Part shown: positions 42,393 to 51,816 of the stretch, one piece after another | Numbering within the stretch: the first letter of the stretch is position 1 | Layout of the letters: every line of letters starts with the position of its first letter | Source of the DNA: Acidimicrobiaceae bacterium | GTDB taxonomy: Bacteria > Actinomycetota > Acidimicrobiia > Acidimicrobiales > UBA8190 | NCBI GenBank assembly: GCA_003151475.1 | Contig: PLXQ01000069.1 | Location: 38,158 to 102,157 of the forward strand | Direction of reading: 5' to 3' | DNA: 64,000 nucleotides | Position numbers and translations under genes: made by a program | Notes under the pieces: model-generated | Told to the model about the DNA's origin: nothing | The model's database searches: none | What the model saw: the letters and a program-made list of their open reading frames with translations, nothing else

Positions 42393-43081
42393 TGCACCGA
42401 GCGCAGGCCGGCCCAGGCCAGGTCGGCCAGTCTCCGGGCCAGCCGTCCCGCCTCGGCCACCTCGGTCCCCCGCTCGACCGGGTTCCTGGTGGCCACGAAA
42501 TGGTGACTGGCCCCTTCGGCCATCCCGACCATGGCGTAGGCCAGCATCCGCCGGTGATCCTCGTCCAGACCGGCGTCGATCAGGGGGTCGATGGCCAGGG
42601 CGATGGTGTCCTGGACCTCGCGCACGGCCCGCGACAGCTCGGGATCGTTGGGCACGTTGCTGCCGAAGAGAAGGTTGAAGGCGGCCGGGTGGGTCACCAC
42701 CAGGTGGAAGTAGGCGGCGAAGCCCCCCTCCACCTGCTGCCGGGGCCCGTCGGCCGCCGCCACCGCTTTCCCGATGGCCTCGAGCATTGTCTGGGCCACC
42801 GAGTCCACCAGCTCCAGGTACAGCGCCCGCTTGGAATCGAAGTGCTGATAGAGAAGAGGCTTCGTCACTCCGGCCGCCTCGGCCGTGTCGTCCATGGTGG
42901 TGGCGTTGTAGCCCCGTTCGGCGAACAGCGTCAGCGCCACGTCGAGCAGTTGCTGCCGCCGCCGGTCCGCCGGCAACCGCTTGCTCGTGGTCGTCGGCAC
43001 GGCGCCCCCCGTCTCTTGCGGCGCCGCCAGAGTGACCGGCGTCGTCGGCGTCTCCGCGTCGTCCGACGCGCGTCTCCCCAT
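42383..43081 (-). CDS. TetR-family transcriptional regulator
   Basis: The 232-residue protein has a disordered N-terminus (1-37), a TetR helix-turn-helix (about 38-85: RRQQLLDVALTLFAERGYNA, then A-E-A-A-G-V-T-K-P-L-L-Y-Q-H-F) and a helical ligand domain. The ATG at 43081 is 6 nt after TACGAT. Its 3' end coincides with the tandem-repeat tract, so the last residues (V-H-P-D) may vary between strains. The P-L-L-Y-Q-H-F-D-S-K motif is common in lipid- and fatty-acid-linked TetR proteins; the acyl-CoA metabolism genes nearby are possible targets, which is inference. Confidence 0.88.
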   Translation of the reverse strand: MGRRASDDAETPTTPVTLAAPQETGGAVPTTTSKRLPADRRRQQLLDVALTLFAERGYNATTMDDTAEAAGVTKPLLYQHFDSKRALYLELVDSVAQTMLEAIGKAVAAADGPRQQVEGGFAAYFHLVVTHPAAFNLLFGSNVPNDPELSRAVREVQDTIALAIDPLIDAGLDEDHRRMLAYAMVGMAEGASHHFVATRNPVERGTEVAEAGRLARRLADLAWAGLRSVHPD

Positions 43082-43087
43082 CTCTGA

Positions 43088-43093
43088 ATCGTA
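43088..43093 (-). promoter_or_regulatory. -10 hexamer of the leaderless tetR-type gene
   Basis: TACGAT lies exactly 6 nt before the ATG at 43081 on the minus strand. Confidence 0.45.
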
Positions 43094-43133
43094 CCGGCCG
43101 TCGGCCCCGGGGCTCAGTCTCCCGCCGCCGGTT

Positions 43134-44183
43134 TCACCAGCTTGTCCAGCGCGCCCCGGCGAAGAGCCGGGCCAAGCGGTCGGGCAGCTCGGCCAAGGAG
43201 AAATGCCTCCTGGCCACCTCGTGGTTGTGGGCCAGCAGCCCGGGATCGGGAGCGTCGAGCCAGGCCGACAGCGCGCCGGGATCGTCGGAGCCGAACCACC
43301 GGAAGCCGAAGGCCCGCAGTTCCGCGGCCACCGGATAGGGGCCGATGCCGAGGGGCCGGTGGTGGACGGCGGACTCGATAGCCGGATTCCCGAAGCCCTC
43401 CCACAGAGAGGGCAAGCTGACGGCGTCGCATCCGGCGTAGGCGTCGCGCACCTCGGCGCCGGCGTCGTCGGGGCCGTGGCCGTGGATCACCGGCGTGGCC
43501 GCGGCCGCCAGGATCCGCTCGAGCTCGGGTCCGTAGCCGTCCTCGGCCGGGCCGAGCAGCCAGTAGCTGGCCCCGATCCCCGCCGCCAGCGCCAGGCCGC
43601 CGGCCACGTTCTTCCGGGCGATGGCCCGGGTCGGTTGCAGCAGCAGCCGCTGGTTGGCCGAGATCCCGAGCTTCCGGCGCGTCGTCTCTCTGTCCCCGGC
43701 CGGGGCGTTCGTGTCGAAGGTGTTCATCACCACGCTGGCTCCGATCCCCCGGTCGGCCAGCTGCCGCCGGCTCAGCTCGTTGATGGTCACATGCAGCCAG
43801 TGGGGGTCGTCGGGCGGGGGTGGCGAGCCGGCGAAGCGCGGGCGCTGCCAGGGCAGGTCGTGATGGTGCAGCACGGCCCGCCTTCCCCGCAGCACCCGGG
43901 CCACCCCGGCGGCCGCCGCCACGTTCAGCGGCAGTGAACAGAGATTCTCGACCACCACCAGGTCGGCCCCGGCCAGGGCGTCGGCGATCTCGTCGTCGGC
44001 CGGGGCCTCGGGGGCATCGATGCCGAGGCCGGGCAACAGCGCGTCCACGGGGCCGGAGCCGGCCACCGTCCGGACCTCGAAGCCGAGGGCAGCGAGGGCC
44101 CCGGCCCACTTGGCCGCTTCCACCGACACCCCGTCGGATCCGCCCAGACGGAAAGAGATGAGGGCGGCGCCCGGTCTGGCCAC
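43134..44183 (-). CDS. Glycosyltransferase family 4-like protein
   Basis: The 349-residue GT-B protein opens L-I-S-F-R-L-G-G-S-D-G-V-S-V-E. Its acceptor-side domain carries V-V-E-N-L-C-S-L-P-L-N and H-H-H-D-L-P-W. The C-terminal donor domain has L-Q-P-T-R-A-I-A-R-K-N and the E-x7-E signature in L-W-E-G-F-G-N-P-A-I-E-S (retaining glycosyltransferase). The GTG at 44183 follows TAGGGT by 9 nt. No polysaccharide cluster surrounds it, though gmd, which makes a GDP-sugar precursor, lies 1 kb away on the other strand. Donor and acceptor are unknown. Confidence 0.82.
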   Translation of the reverse strand: MARPGAALISFRLGGSDGVSVEAAKWAGALAALGFEVRTVAGSGPVDALLPGLGIDAPEAPADDEIADALAGADLVVVENLCSLPLNVAAAAGVARVLRGRRAVLHHHDLPWQRPRFAGSPPPPDDPHWLHVTINELSRRQLADRGIGASVVMNTFDTNAPAGDRETTRRKLGISANQRLLLQPTRAIARKNVAGGLALAAGIGASYWLLGPAEDGYGPELERILAAAATPVIHGHGPDDAGAEVRDAYAGCDAVSLPSLWEGFGNPAIESAVHHRPLGIGPYPVAAELRAFGFRWFGSDDPGALSAWLDAPDPGLLAHNHEVARRHFSLAELPDRLARLFAGARWTSW

Positions 44184-44246
44184 GAGCCGGTCACCCTACC
44201 GGGGAGTCCCCCGGGCCGGGACTTCCGTGGCGGGCCGCCTCCGCAC

Positions 44247-44252
44247 TACCGT
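44247..44252 (+). promoter_or_regulatory. -10 hexamer upstream of the crotonase gene
   Basis: TACCGT lies 9 nt before the ATG at 44262, with no Shine-Dalgarno in between, giving at most a 2-3 nt leader. Confidence 0.35.
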
Positions 44253-44261
44253 CGCAGCCAG

Positions 44262-45092
44262 ATGCCCGAAAGCCCTTCCCCCGCCGAAACCGCCGAGCTC
44301 CTCACGCAACACTCGGGGGGCGTGGCCCGGATCACCATCAACCGGCCCGAGCGGAGAAACGCCATGTCCTGGGGGGTCATGACGGCGCTGCGCGAGGCCC
44401 TGGCGGCGGCCAAGGCCGACCCCGAGGCCAAGGTCGTCGTCCTCACCGGCGCCGGCGACGCCGCCTTCTGTGCCGGAGCCGATCTCGGGGCCATGGGCGG
44501 AGGGGTCCACGGCGCCGGCGACGGGGCCGACGACGGCTTTCTCGCCACCCACGAGGCCCGTGGAGTGCTGGCCGACGTCTTCGAAGACCTCTGGCACCTG
44601 GGCAAGCCCACCATCGCCCGGGTCCAGGGCTGGGCCATGGCCGGGGGGATGGGCCTGGCCCTCGCCTGCGACCTGGTCCTGGCCTCGGAGCGGGCCCGCT
44701 TCGGCGCCCCCGAGATAAACGTCGGCCTGTGGCCGTACATGATCACCGTCCCCCTCGTCCGCTCCATGGCCCCGAAGAAGGCGCTCGAGCTGATGCTGAC
44801 GGGCCGGGTGGTGGATGCGGCCGAGGCCGAGCGGATCGGCTTCGTCACGAGGGTCGTCCCCCACGGGGATCTGGACAGCGCCGTCGACGAATTGGCGGCC
44901 ACCTTGGCGTCCAAGTCGCCGGCCGTGATGAAGCTGGGTCGGGAAGCGTTCTACGGTGTGTGGGACATGGCGGCCACCGATGCGCTCACCCATCTCCATG
45001 CCATGCTCACCCTGACCAACCAGACCGACGATGCCGCCGAGGGCATTCGGGCCTTCCTCGAGAAGCGCCCGCCCCGGTGGACGGGACGATGA
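44262..45092 (+). CDS. Enoyl-CoA hydratase/isomerase (crotonase) family protein
   Basis: The 276-residue crotonase-fold protein has the oxyanion segments A-F-C-A-G-A-D-L-G-A-M and G-W-A-M-A-G-G-M-G-L-A-L-A-C-D. Of the two acidic residues used by true hydratases, the first (normally G-G-G-x-E) is a glycine here. The second is present (F-G-A-P-E-I). It may therefore be an isomerase, a thioesterase-like or other crotonase reaction rather than a standard hydratase. The C-terminal helix is intact. gmd starts 3 nt after its stop, so the two are co-transcribed despite different roles. Confidence 0.85.
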   Translation: MPESPSPAETAELLTQHSGGVARITINRPERRNAMSWGVMTALREALAAAKADPEAKVVVLTGAGDAAFCAGADLGAMGGGVHGAGDGADDGFLATHEARGVLADVFEDLWHLGKPTIARVQGWAMAGGMGLALACDLVLASERARFGAPEINVGLWPYMITVPLVRSMAPKKALELMLTGRVVDAAEAERIGFVTRVVPHGDLDSAVDELAATLASKSPAVMKLGREAFYGVWDMAATDALTHLHAMLTLTNQTDDAAEGIRAFLEKRPPRWTGR

Positions 45093-46067
<975 letters not shown>

Positions 46068-46073
46068 CGGACG

Positions 46074-46844
46074 ATGATGGTCGGCGCACCTTCGACCATC
46101 TCGGCCGATCCGCTCGGCATCCTGGTCGCTTTCGGCGCCGGGATGCTCTCGTTTCTCTCCCCCTGTGTCTTACCGCTCGTTCCCGCCTACGTCTCCATGG
46201 TGTCGGGGTTGTCGGCGGCCGAGATCGAAGCCGGTGAGCGGCGCGACCTGCTGCCGTTGCTGCGCGGCGTCCTCGGATTCATCGTCGGCTTCACCATCGT
46301 CTTCACCGCCCTGGGCGCGGCGGCCTCGGGCCTCGGCCGGCTCCTCTTCGATCATCAGCGCGGCTTCGTCATCGCCGCCGGTGTCGTCATCGTCGTCCTC
46401 GGGATCTGGCTGGCGGGCATAGGCACACCGCGGCTCTTCCAGCGCGAACGGAGGTTCCACCCCCGGGCATCGAGACTCGGGGTCTGGGCGCCGCCGGTGA
46501 TGGGCATGGCCTTCGCCTTCGGCTGGACGCCCTGTATCGGCCCCGTTCTCGCTTCTGTCCTCGGCCTGGCCGCCACCCGGGCCACCTTGTCATCGGGTCT
46601 GGTCCTGCTCGTCTCGTATTCCCTCGGCCTCGGGGTCCCCTTCCTCGCCACCGGTCTCGCCTTCGGCCATCTGACCGGCGTCTTCGCCCGGGTCCGTCGC
46701 CGACTGGGGCTGATCAACGCCGTGGCCGGCGCCTCGCTCGTCGTCTTCGGCGTGGTGCTGCTCTCCGGCAACCTGCACTGGTTGTCGTCGGCCGCCGCCG
46801 ACGCCCTGCGGGCCGTGGGCCTGGGCCGGCTGACCGTCAGCTGA
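46074..46844 (+). CDS. ccdA: CcdA-type thiol-disulfide membrane electron carrier
   Basis: The 256-residue protein has six membrane helices and two conserved cysteines, C31 in F-L-S-P-C-V-L-P-L-V and C154 in G-W-T-P-C-I-G-P-V. These carry reducing equivalents from cytoplasmic thioredoxin to extracytoplasmic thioredoxin-like proteins. The likely recipient is the CcmG protein of the same operon, which keeps apocytochrome cysteines reduced for haem attachment. It starts 6 nt after gmd (ATG-ATG at 46074/46077) and leads the ccm genes after a 58-bp gap. Confidence 0.93.
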   Translation: MMVGAPSTISADPLGILVAFGAGMLSFLSPCVLPLVPAYVSMVSGLSAAEIEAGERRDLLPLLRGVLGFIVGFTIVFTALGAAASGLGRLLFDHQRGFVIAAGVVIVVLGIWLAGIGTPRLFQRERRFHPRASRLGVWAPPVMGMAFAFGWTPCIGPVLASVLGLAATRATLSSGLVLLVSYSLGLGVPFLATGLAFGHLTGVFARVRRRLGLINAVAGASLVVFGVVLLSGNLHWLSSAAADALRAVGLGRLTVS

Positions 46845-46885
46845 CAGCCCCGCTCGCCGCTTGGATTCGAGGGCCGGGCCACCCG

Positions 46886-46891
46886 TAGCAT
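46886..46891 (+). promoter_or_regulatory. Possible -10 hexamer in front of ccmA
   Basis: TAGCAT lies 11 nt before the ATG at 46903, in the only sizeable gap inside the ccd-ccm cluster. It could give ccmA-ccmI their own promoter. Confidence 0.3.
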
Positions 46892-46902
46892 GGGCCCGGC
46901 CC

Positions 46903-47604
46903 ATGGATACCGCCGTCTCCCTCCGTGCCGCCGTCGCCCTCACGGGGCGGTTCCCCGTCCTGGCCGGCATCGACCTCAGCGTCGCCCCGGGCGAGGTCCT
47001 GGTTCTCGAAGGGGCCAACGGTGCCGGCAAGACGAGCGTGCTGCGGGCCTGCGCCGGCCTGCTGGCCATCAGCTCGGGCGAGGCGGTCGTCCTCGGTCAC
47101 GACCTGCGGCGCAACGCCTCCGCCGTCCGCCGGCAGGTGGGGATGCTCGGCCACGCCGCTGCTCTGTACGACGAGTTGAACGTGGTGGAGAACGTCCGCT
47201 TCGCCGTGCGCGCCGCCGCCGGCGCCACCGAGAACATCGACCCCGCCCTCGAGCGGGTGGGCCTGGTGGGCCGGCTCCGGCGCACGGCCGTGGGCCGGCT
47301 GTCCGCCGGTCAGCGGCGGCGGGTGGCGCTGGCCGTCTTAATGGCGCGCCGTCCGGCGCTGTGGTTGCTCGACGAACCCCACGCCGCGCTCGACGCCGGG
47401 GCCCGGGCGCTGCTCGGAGAGGTCATCAACGAAGCGGTGGCCGCCGGCGCCACCGTGCTCCTCGCCTCCCACGAACCCGAAGCCTCGTTGCCGCTGGCCC
47501 ATCGGGTCGTCACCCTGGCCGGGGGCAGGATCGTCCATGAGCGCTCGCTGGCGCACGAAGCACCGGCACCGATGCACGTCGTCGGAGACGTCCATGTGGC
47601 GTGA
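46903..47604 (+). CDS. ccmA: Haem-exporter-type ABC ATPase CcmA
   Basis: The 233-residue ATPase has Walker A GANGAGKTS (37-45), the signature R-L-S-A-G-Q-R-R-R-V and Walker B L-W-L-L-D-E-P. With CcmB and CcmC it powers release of haem-loaded CcmE (holo-CcmE) in System I cytochrome c maturation. A GTG or ATG further upstream (46861) is possible, but 46903 matches the family length. It overlaps ccmB by 11 bp, a strong sign of a single operon. Confidence 0.92.
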   Translation: MDTAVSLRAAVALTGRFPVLAGIDLSVAPGEVLVLEGANGAGKTSVLRACAGLLAISSGEAVVLGHDLRRNASAVRRQVGMLGHAAALYDELNVVENVRFAVRAAAGATENIDPALERVGLVGRLRRTAVGRLSAGQRRRVALAVLMARRPALWLLDEPHAALDAGARALLGEVINEAVAAGATVLLASHEPEASLPLAHRVVTLAGGRIVHERSLAHEAPAPMHVVGDVHVA

Positions 47605-48268
47605 CGCCGTGCTGGTGGCAGGCAAGGACCTGCGGATCGAATTGCGGTCGCGGGTGGTTCTCAACCAGGTGGCGCCCTTCGCCATCGTGGTGCTGGCGCT
47701 GTTCGCCTTTGCCCTCGGGCCCAACCGGGCGCCCATGCTGCAGGCGGCGGCCGGCCTCTTCTGGGTGGCGGTGCTCTTCGCCGCCGTCCTCGCCGTCCAG
47801 AGGAGCTTCGCCCTGGAGGCGAACGACGGGACCCGCGACGGTCTGCGCCTGTCGGGCCTCGACCCCGCCGGGATATTCCTGGGTAAAGCGGCCGCCATCT
47901 CTGTCCAGCTGATCGTCCTCGAAATCCTGCTGGCCGGCGGGGTGGTGCTGTTCTACGGCGCCCATATCCGCTCCTACGGCGCCGTCCTCGTGGCCTGCGC
48001 CGCGGGCACCGCCGGTCTGGCCGCGGTGGGAACCCTCTACGGCGCTTTGGCCGCCGGGGTGCGGGTACGCGAGACGCTTCTTCCCTTCCTGCTGCTTCCG
48101 GTGGTGGCTCCCGTGTTGCTGGCCGGAACCCGGGCGTGGCAGGTGGCTCTCGGGACGGGTCCCGGAGGCGACAGCGCCGATCCGTGGCTCCGGCTCATGT
48201 TGGTCTTCGCCGCTGTCTACCTGGCTGTCGGTGTCCTCATCTTCGGGCCCCTGCAGGAGGCGGCATGA
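47594..48268 (+). CDS. ccmB: Haem-exporter permease CcmB
   Basis: The 224-residue protein has six membrane helices and the CcmB pattern. It begins W-R-D-A-V-L-V-A-G-K-D-L-R-I-E-L-R-S-R and includes F-A-L-E-A-N-D-G-T-R-D-G-L-R-L-S and R-V-R-E-T-L-L-P-F-L. It is the membrane partner of CcmA. The ATG at 47594 overlaps the ccmA 3' end by 11 bp; GGAGACG upstream supports it over the frame's earlier ATG. Its stop overlaps the ccmC start (ATGA). Confidence 0.9.
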   Translation: MWRDAVLVAGKDLRIELRSRVVLNQVAPFAIVVLALFAFALGPNRAPMLQAAAGLFWVAVLFAAVLAVQRSFALEANDGTRDGLRLSGLDPAGIFLGKAAAISVQLIVLEILLAGGVVLFYGAHIRSYGAVLVACAAGTAGLAAVGTLYGALAAGVRVRETLLPFLLLPVVAPVLLAGTRAWQVALGTGPGGDSADPWLRLMLVFAAVYLAVGVLIFGPLQEAA

Positions 48269-49077
48269 CCCTGATCATCGACGGCCCCCCACCCTCCGGC
48301 GACCCCGGTCCGCAAGGTCCGGACACGACCGACCCGTCGACCGAGCCGTGGACGGCGCGGACCAACTGGATCGTGCGGGTGCTGGCCGGCGTCTCGTTGG
48401 CGTCGGTGGCGGCCACCGTCTGGTTGGGGCTGTGGGTGACGCCCCCGGACAAGGTCCAGGGAAACCTCGTCCGGCTCGTCTACATCCACCCGCCCATTGC
48501 GTGGGTGGCTCTTTATCTCGCTTTCGGCATCGCCGCCGGTTCGAGCGTGCTGTGGTTGTGGCCCCGGACGCGCCGTGTCGCGTGGGACCGGCTGGCCGCC
48601 TCCTCGATGGAGGTGGGGACGGTCTTCACGGGGCTGACACTGGTAACCGGGGCCATCTGGGGCCGACCGACGTGGGGCGTCTGGTGGGCCTGGGACGCGC
48701 GGCTGACGTCGACGGCGCTGCTGCTCGTTCTCCAGCTCGGCTATCTGGCGCTGCGGCGGATTCCCGGGGATCCCGACGCCCGCGCCCGGCGTTGCGCCGT
48801 CGGTGCCGTGATCGCCGCCGTCGACGTGCCCATCGTCCACTTCTCGGTCAACTGGTGGCGGACGTTGCACCAGGGCGCCACCGTCTTGAACGCCAACCTG
48901 TCACCCACCATCCACGGCGCCATGGCGTGGACGTTGCTGCTCGGCTTCGTCTCGCTCACCTTGGCCTTCGCCTGGATGCTCGTGGTGCGCTACCGGATCC
49001 AGGTGCTGTCGGACCGTCTCGAGGGCGCCGATCTCGAGACGGCGTTGGCCGAGCGCTGGTCCGAGGGCGAGCAGTGA
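48265..49077 (+). CDS. ccmC: Haem-handling membrane protein CcmC
   Basis: The 270-residue protein has six membrane helices and the tryptophan-rich haem-binding signature W-G-V-W-W-A-W-D at about 137-144. Conserved histidines lie in Y-I-H-P-P (about 75) and W-W-R-T-L-H (about 205). It presents haem to CcmE for covalent capture. The N-terminal 30 residues are longer and Pro/Asp-rich. ATG 48265 follows GGAGG and overlaps the ccmB stop by 4 bp (ATGA). Confidence 0.93.
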   Translation: MTLIIDGPPPSGDPGPQGPDTTDPSTEPWTARTNWIVRVLAGVSLASVAATVWLGLWVTPPDKVQGNLVRLVYIHPPIAWVALYLAFGIAAGSSVLWLWPRTRRVAWDRLAASSMEVGTVFTGLTLVTGAIWGRPTWGVWWAWDARLTSTALLLVLQLGYLALRRIPGDPDARARRCAVGAVIAAVDVPIVHFSVNWWRTLHQGATVLNANLSPTIHGAMAWTLLLGFVSLTLAFAWMLVVRYRIQVLSDRLEGADLETALAERWSEGEQ

Positions 49078-49202
49078 GCTACATCGACGCCGGCTACGCC
49101 ATCGCGCTGACGGTTCTCTTCGGCTACGCCGTGCAGTTGTGGCAGCGCCGCCGGCGGCTCGAGCGTCTGGCGGCGCGGACCCGCACCAAGGTGGACCCGT
49201 GA
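49074..49202 (+). CDS. ccmD: Small haem-maturation protein CcmD
   Basis: This 42-residue single-pass membrane protein reads M-S-Y-I-D-A-G-Y-A-I-A-L-T-V-L-F-G-Y-A-V, then a basic segment (Q-R-R-R-R-L-E-R-L). Its position between ccmC and ccmE, its size, one helix and positively charged cytoplasmic tail are exactly those of CcmD, which stabilises the CcmC-CcmE haem complex. The GTG overlaps the ccmC stop, and its own stop overlaps the ccmE start, both by 4 bp. Confidence 0.85.
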   Translation: MSYIDAGYAIALTVLFGYAVQLWQRRRRLERLAARTRTKVDP

Positions 49203-49699
49203 GTGAACAGCTCATGGCGCCGTCGCCCCCCGCTCCCGCCGACGGCTCCGGCGGCGACGGGCGTCGTCCGGCGCCGGCACCGCGGCACCCGCGCTGGCGG
49301 CTGATCGTCGTCGGCGCCGTTCTCGTCGGTGCCTTCGGCTTCTTACTGGCGAAGGGGCTCGGCGGTTCGCTCGACTACTTCGAGACGGTCGACCAGGCCG
49401 TGCACGCCAAGGTGATGCTCGGGACCAAGACCTTCCGGCTCGAGGGTCTGGTCGTCCCCGGAACGGTGCACCGCAGCCCGAGCGGGGTCAACTTCGTGGC
49501 CGCCGGGTCGAAGGACCGCGTCCATGTGATCAACACGGGAAACCCCCCGGAGCTTTTCCAGCCCGATATCCCGGTGGTGGTGGTCGGGCATTTCGTCGGT
49601 GACACCTTCGTCTCCAACCAGATCATCGTCGACCATTCGTCGCAGTACGTGGCCAAGTATCCGAACCGGGTGAAAGCCCCGAACGGGTCGACGCGGTGA
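49199..49699 (+). CDS. ccmE: Periplasmic haem chaperone CcmE
   Basis: The 166-residue protein has an N-terminal membrane anchor (about 34-52) and an OB-fold barrel. The haem-binding histidine is H146 in I-I-V-D-H-S-S-Q-Y, with the following Y150, the H-x3-Y arrangement of classical CcmE. Haem is bound covalently and passed to CcmF. The Ala/Pro/Gly-rich N-terminal 30 residues are longer than in proteobacteria. GTG 49199 overlaps the ccmD stop. The 3' end overlaps ccmF by 4 bp. Confidence 0.93.
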   Translation: MSEQLMAPSPPAPADGSGGDGRRPAPAPRHPRWRLIVVGAVLVGAFGFLLAKGLGGSLDYFETVDQAVHAKVMLGTKTFRLEGLVVPGTVHRSPSGVNFVAAGSKDRVHVINTGNPPELFQPDIPVVVVGHFVGDTFVSNQIIVDHSSQYVAKYPNRVKAPNGSTR

Positions 49700-51816
49700 A
49701 CGCCACTCTCGGGCATACCGGGGTGCTGCTCGGACTGGTGGCCTCCGTCGTCGGTGCCGGGGTGATCGGTCACGGTCTCATCGCCAAGCGGCCGGCGTCG
49801 CTGCGGGCCGGGCAGATCTACGCCGGGCTGATCCTGCTCGGCGCCGTGGTGGCCACCGTGGCCATGGAGCGGGCGCTGATCACCCACGACTTCTCGCTGT
49901 CGTTCGTGGCCGAGAACAACAGCCGGGCCACGCCGCTCCTCTACACGATCACGGGGATGTGGTCGGCCCTGGCCGGCTCCATCTTGCTGTGGGGGCTGGT
50001 GCTGTCGGGATACATCTCGGCCATGGTGTGGAAGTTCCGCCGGCAGGCGGCCGATCCGCTGGTGGGCTGGGCGACGCTCGTGACCTATCTGGTGGCCGCC
50101 TTCTTCTTCGCCCTGATGGCCGGTCCCTCCGATCCCTTCCAGACCGTGGCCCACCAGACACCCAACGGGCTCGGCCCCAACGTCTTGCTCCAGGACAACC
50201 CCCTGGTGGCGTTTCACCCGCCGCTTCTCTACCTGGGTCTCGTGGGCTTCACCGTCCCCTTCGCTTTCGCCGTGGCCTCGCTCGTGACCGGTCGGATCGG
50301 TGAGGGGTGGCAGGTCGCCACCCGGCGGTGGACGCTCTTCGCCTGGGCCTTTCTGACCGTCGGCGTGCTGCTCGGCGCCTGGTGGTCGTACCAGGTGCTC
50401 GGTTGGGGAGGGTTCTGGGGTTGGGACCCGGTGGAGAACGCCTCGGTGCTGCCGTGGTTGACGGCCACGGCCTATCTCCACTCGGTGATGGTGCAGGAAC
50501 GCCGGGGGTTGCTGCGCGTCTGGAACCTGTCGCTCATCATCTCCACCTTCAGCCTGACCATCCTCGGCACCTTCCTCACCCGGTCGGGAGTGATCCAGTC
50601 CGTCCATGCCTTCTCCGACTCCGATATCGGGGGCCTGCTGCTCGGGTTCTTCGGCGTGGTGGTGGTGACCGGGGTGGGGCTGATCGCCTGGCGCGGTGAC
50701 CGGTTGCGCTCGCCCGGGGGGATCGATTCGCCAATCAGTCGCGAGGGCGCCTTCTTGCTCAACAATCTCCTCTTCGTCTTACTGGCCGTCATTGTCTTGC
50801 TGGGGACGGTGTTCCCCCTTCTCTACGAGGCCTTCGAGCACAACCAGGTCACCGTGGGCGCCCCCTACTTCGACGCCATGACCCTGCCCATCGGCCTGGC
50901 CCTGCTTCTCCTGATGGCCATCGGCCCCGCCCTGCCCTGGCGCAAGACCACGGTGGGGACGCTGCGCGACCGGCTGGTGGTGCCCGCCGCCTTCGGTGTC
51001 CTCGTCGCCGTGGCGAGCGTCATCGGCGGGGTGCGGGGGCTCGGTGCCGTCCTCGCCTTTTGTCTCGGGGGATTCGCCGCCGCCTCCAACGTCCGACAGT
51101 TGGTGCTCGCGGCGCGCGGTGCCCGTCGCCACGGAGCGGGCGCCTGGCGGGGACTCGTCGGTCGGGCCAACGGCGGCATGGTGGTGCACATCGGCGTGGT
51201 GGTGATCGCCGTGGCTCTGGCCTCGGCCACCTCGTTCGCCTTCCGGGGCGAGGTGACGCTGCGCCCGGGGACGAGCACCGTGATCGACGGCCAGAAGATC
51301 ACCTACCTGAAGCTGGCCGACGTGCGGACGGCCGCCAGCAGCGCCACCCAGGCTCTCGTCCTCGTGAACGGCCAAGGTCCCTACCGTCCGGCGGTGAGCC
51401 AGTTCGGCGCCAACACCGATCCGGTGGGGACCCCGGCCATCGACTCGCGCCTCTGGCACGACGTCTACCTGACCATCGACCGGTTGCCGGCGGCGGCCGA
51501 CGGCCCGGTGAGCGTCGGGGTCATCGTGCAACCGCTCGTGTCGTGGTTGTGGGTGGGGGGCGGCATCCTGATTCTCGGTTCGCTCCTGGCCGCCGTTCCC
51601 GGACGGCGCCGCCGTCCCACCGACCCCGTGTCGGCGCCGCTGCCGGGCCTGTCCGACGGCGACGGCGACGGCGACGGCAACGGTCACCGTCACGGGGTCG
51701 GTGACGATCACGGTCGACGAGATCCTGTTCTCGTCCCCGACGGCCGAGAGTCGTCCGACGCTCCCGTTCCCGACGCTCCCGTTCCCGATGAGCGCGTCCC
51801 CGCCGGATCTCCGTGA
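49696..51816 (+). CDS. ccmF: Cytochrome c haem lyase subunit CcmF
   Basis: The 706-residue protein has about 14 membrane helices and the haem-handling signature W-G-G-F-W-G-W-D-P-V-E-N-A near residue 236. Conserved histidines lie in V-A-H-Q and V-A-F-H-P-P and elsewhere. It transfers haem from CcmE to the CXXCH sites of apocytochromes. It is longer than usual because of a C-terminal tail of about 55 residues rich in Asp, Gly and His (51650-51810). GTG 49696 overlaps the ccmE stop by 4 bp and its own stop overlaps the next gene. Confidence 0.93.
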   Translation: MNATLGHTGVLLGLVASVVGAGVIGHGLIAKRPASLRAGQIYAGLILLGAVVATVAMERALITHDFSLSFVAENNSRATPLLYTITGMWSALAGSILLWGLVLSGYISAMVWKFRRQAADPLVGWATLVTYLVAAFFFALMAGPSDPFQTVAHQTPNGLGPNVLLQDNPLVAFHPPLLYLGLVGFTVPFAFAVASLVTGRIGEGWQVATRRWTLFAWAFLTVGVLLGAWWSYQVLGWGGFWGWDPVENASVLPWLTATAYLHSVMVQERRGLLRVWNLSLIISTFSLTILGTFLTRSGVIQSVHAFSDSDIGGLLLGFFGVVVVTGVGLIAWRGDRLRSPGGIDSPISREGAFLLNNLLFVLLAVIVLLGTVFPLLYEAFEHNQVTVGAPYFDAMTLPIGLALLLLMAIGPALPWRKTTVGTLRDRLVVPAAFGVLVAVASVIGGVRGLGAVLAFCLGGFAAASNVRQLVLAARGARRHGAGAWRGLVGRANGGMVVHIGVVVIAVALASATSFAFRGEVTLRPGTSTVIDGQKITYLKLADVRTAASSATQALVLVNGQGPYRPAVSQFGANTDPVGTPAIDSRLWHDVYLTIDRLPAAADGPVSVGVIVQPLVSWLWVGGGILILGSLLAAVPGRRRRPTDPVSAPLPGLSDGDGDGDGNGHRHGVGDDHGRRDPVLVPDGRESSDAPVPDAPVPDERVPAGSP

